The notes under the pieces were generated by a model. It was given only the letters and a program-made list of their open reading frames with translations. It did no database searches and was not told where the DNA came from. The translations under genes were made by a program, and so were the position numbers. From the NCBI GenBank assembly GCA_022560555.1, contig JADFSZ010000090.1, positions 1-7,096 of the forward strand: 7,096 nt of DNA. The letters run 5' to 3'. This DNA is from JADFSZ01 sp022560555 [NCBI: PVC group bacterium]. Lineage in GTDB: Bacteria > GCA-001730085 > JADFSZ01. How positions within the stretch are numbered: position 1 is the stretch's first letter; each line of letters opens with the position of its first letter. Below are positions 7,043 to 7,096 of the stretch, piece by piece.

Positions 7043-7050
7043 CGATTAGT

Positions 7051-7096
7051 ATGAAAAAGAAACAGAAGGCTAACAAGCATGCTTTTACACTGATCG
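7051..7096 (+). CDS. Type IV pilin / pseudopilin-like prepilin, N-terminus only
   Basis: Fifteen codons are present, reading MKKKQKANKHAFTLI, and the next base is G, compatible with Glu. This is the pattern of a class III signal peptide: a short, strongly basic leader (six Lys in the first nine residues), then the prepilin peptidase site before FTLI(E), which begins the hydrophobic assembly helix. The residue before the cut would be Ala instead of the usual Gly; Ala is tolerated in some prepilins. Mature proteins of this type build type IV pili or type II secretion pseudopili. The gene has a strong SD and a sigma-54 promoter, and is the last gene in sight, so length, cysteines and major/minor pilin status cannot be judged. 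The +5 Glu lies beyond the window and is assumed. Confidence 0.7.
   Translation, partial: MKKKQKANKHAFTLI

Larger units (their letters stand above)
6870..7050 (+). other. Intergenic regulatory region before the prepilin-like gene
   Basis: This is the only long gap between genes: 181 nt if the glycosyltransferase frame is restored to 6869, or 321 nt (6730-7050) if it ends at 6729. It is clearly AT-rich. It holds half of the 19-bp dyad, the possible second site, the sigma-54 promoter and the leader with the SD. No tRNA, small ORF with an SD, or T-tracted terminator was seen. Confidence 0.7.

Overview
The window looks like a chromosomal segment of a moderately AT-rich, Gram-negative-type bacterium. 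The housekeeping order yicC - gmk - rpoZ - coaC - coaB is widespread in bacteria. A sigma-54 activator, a six-helix sensor kinase, a GT-C glycosyltransferase and a type IV prepilin-like N-terminus point to a diderm, possibly a little-cultivated lineage such as Omnitrophota. That placement is inference only; no taxonomic marker was searched. All genes read on the + strand.

Region 1 (2-2692) is a tight housekeeping block. It holds the 3' part of a YicC-type endoribonuclease gene, guanylate kinase, the RNA polymerase omega subunit (32-nt overlap with gmk), and the two coenzyme A enzymes CoaC and CoaB. In many bacteria the last two are one fused CoaBC protein. Here they lie in different frames 25 nt apart, and coaB has no visible Shine-Dalgarno sequence.

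Region 2 (2697-5376) is a two-component system. A six-TM sensor histidine kinase overlaps by 11 nt an NtrC-type response regulator with receiver, sigma-54 AAA+ (intact GAFTGA) and Fis-type HTH domains.

Region 3 (5401-6869) is a GT39/ArnT-like membrane glycosyltransferase. Its reading frame breaks at an A6 run near the C-terminus; one added A restores about 60 further residues and ends the protein at 6869.

Region 4 (6851-7096) is the most informative. A 19-bp perfect dyad (6861-6879) is followed by a near-consensus sigma-54 -24/-12 promoter (6974-6989), a strong SD (7037-7042) and the first 15 codons of a protein whose start (MKKKQKANKHAFTLI) reads as a class III (type IV pilin) signal peptide. 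Regions 2 and 4 together suggest a PilS/PilR-like circuit: the kinase and NtrC-type regulator would switch on the downstream (pseudo)pilin gene through the sigma-54 promoter, with the dyad as candidate enhancer site. This is inference from sequence, but each piece is directly visible.
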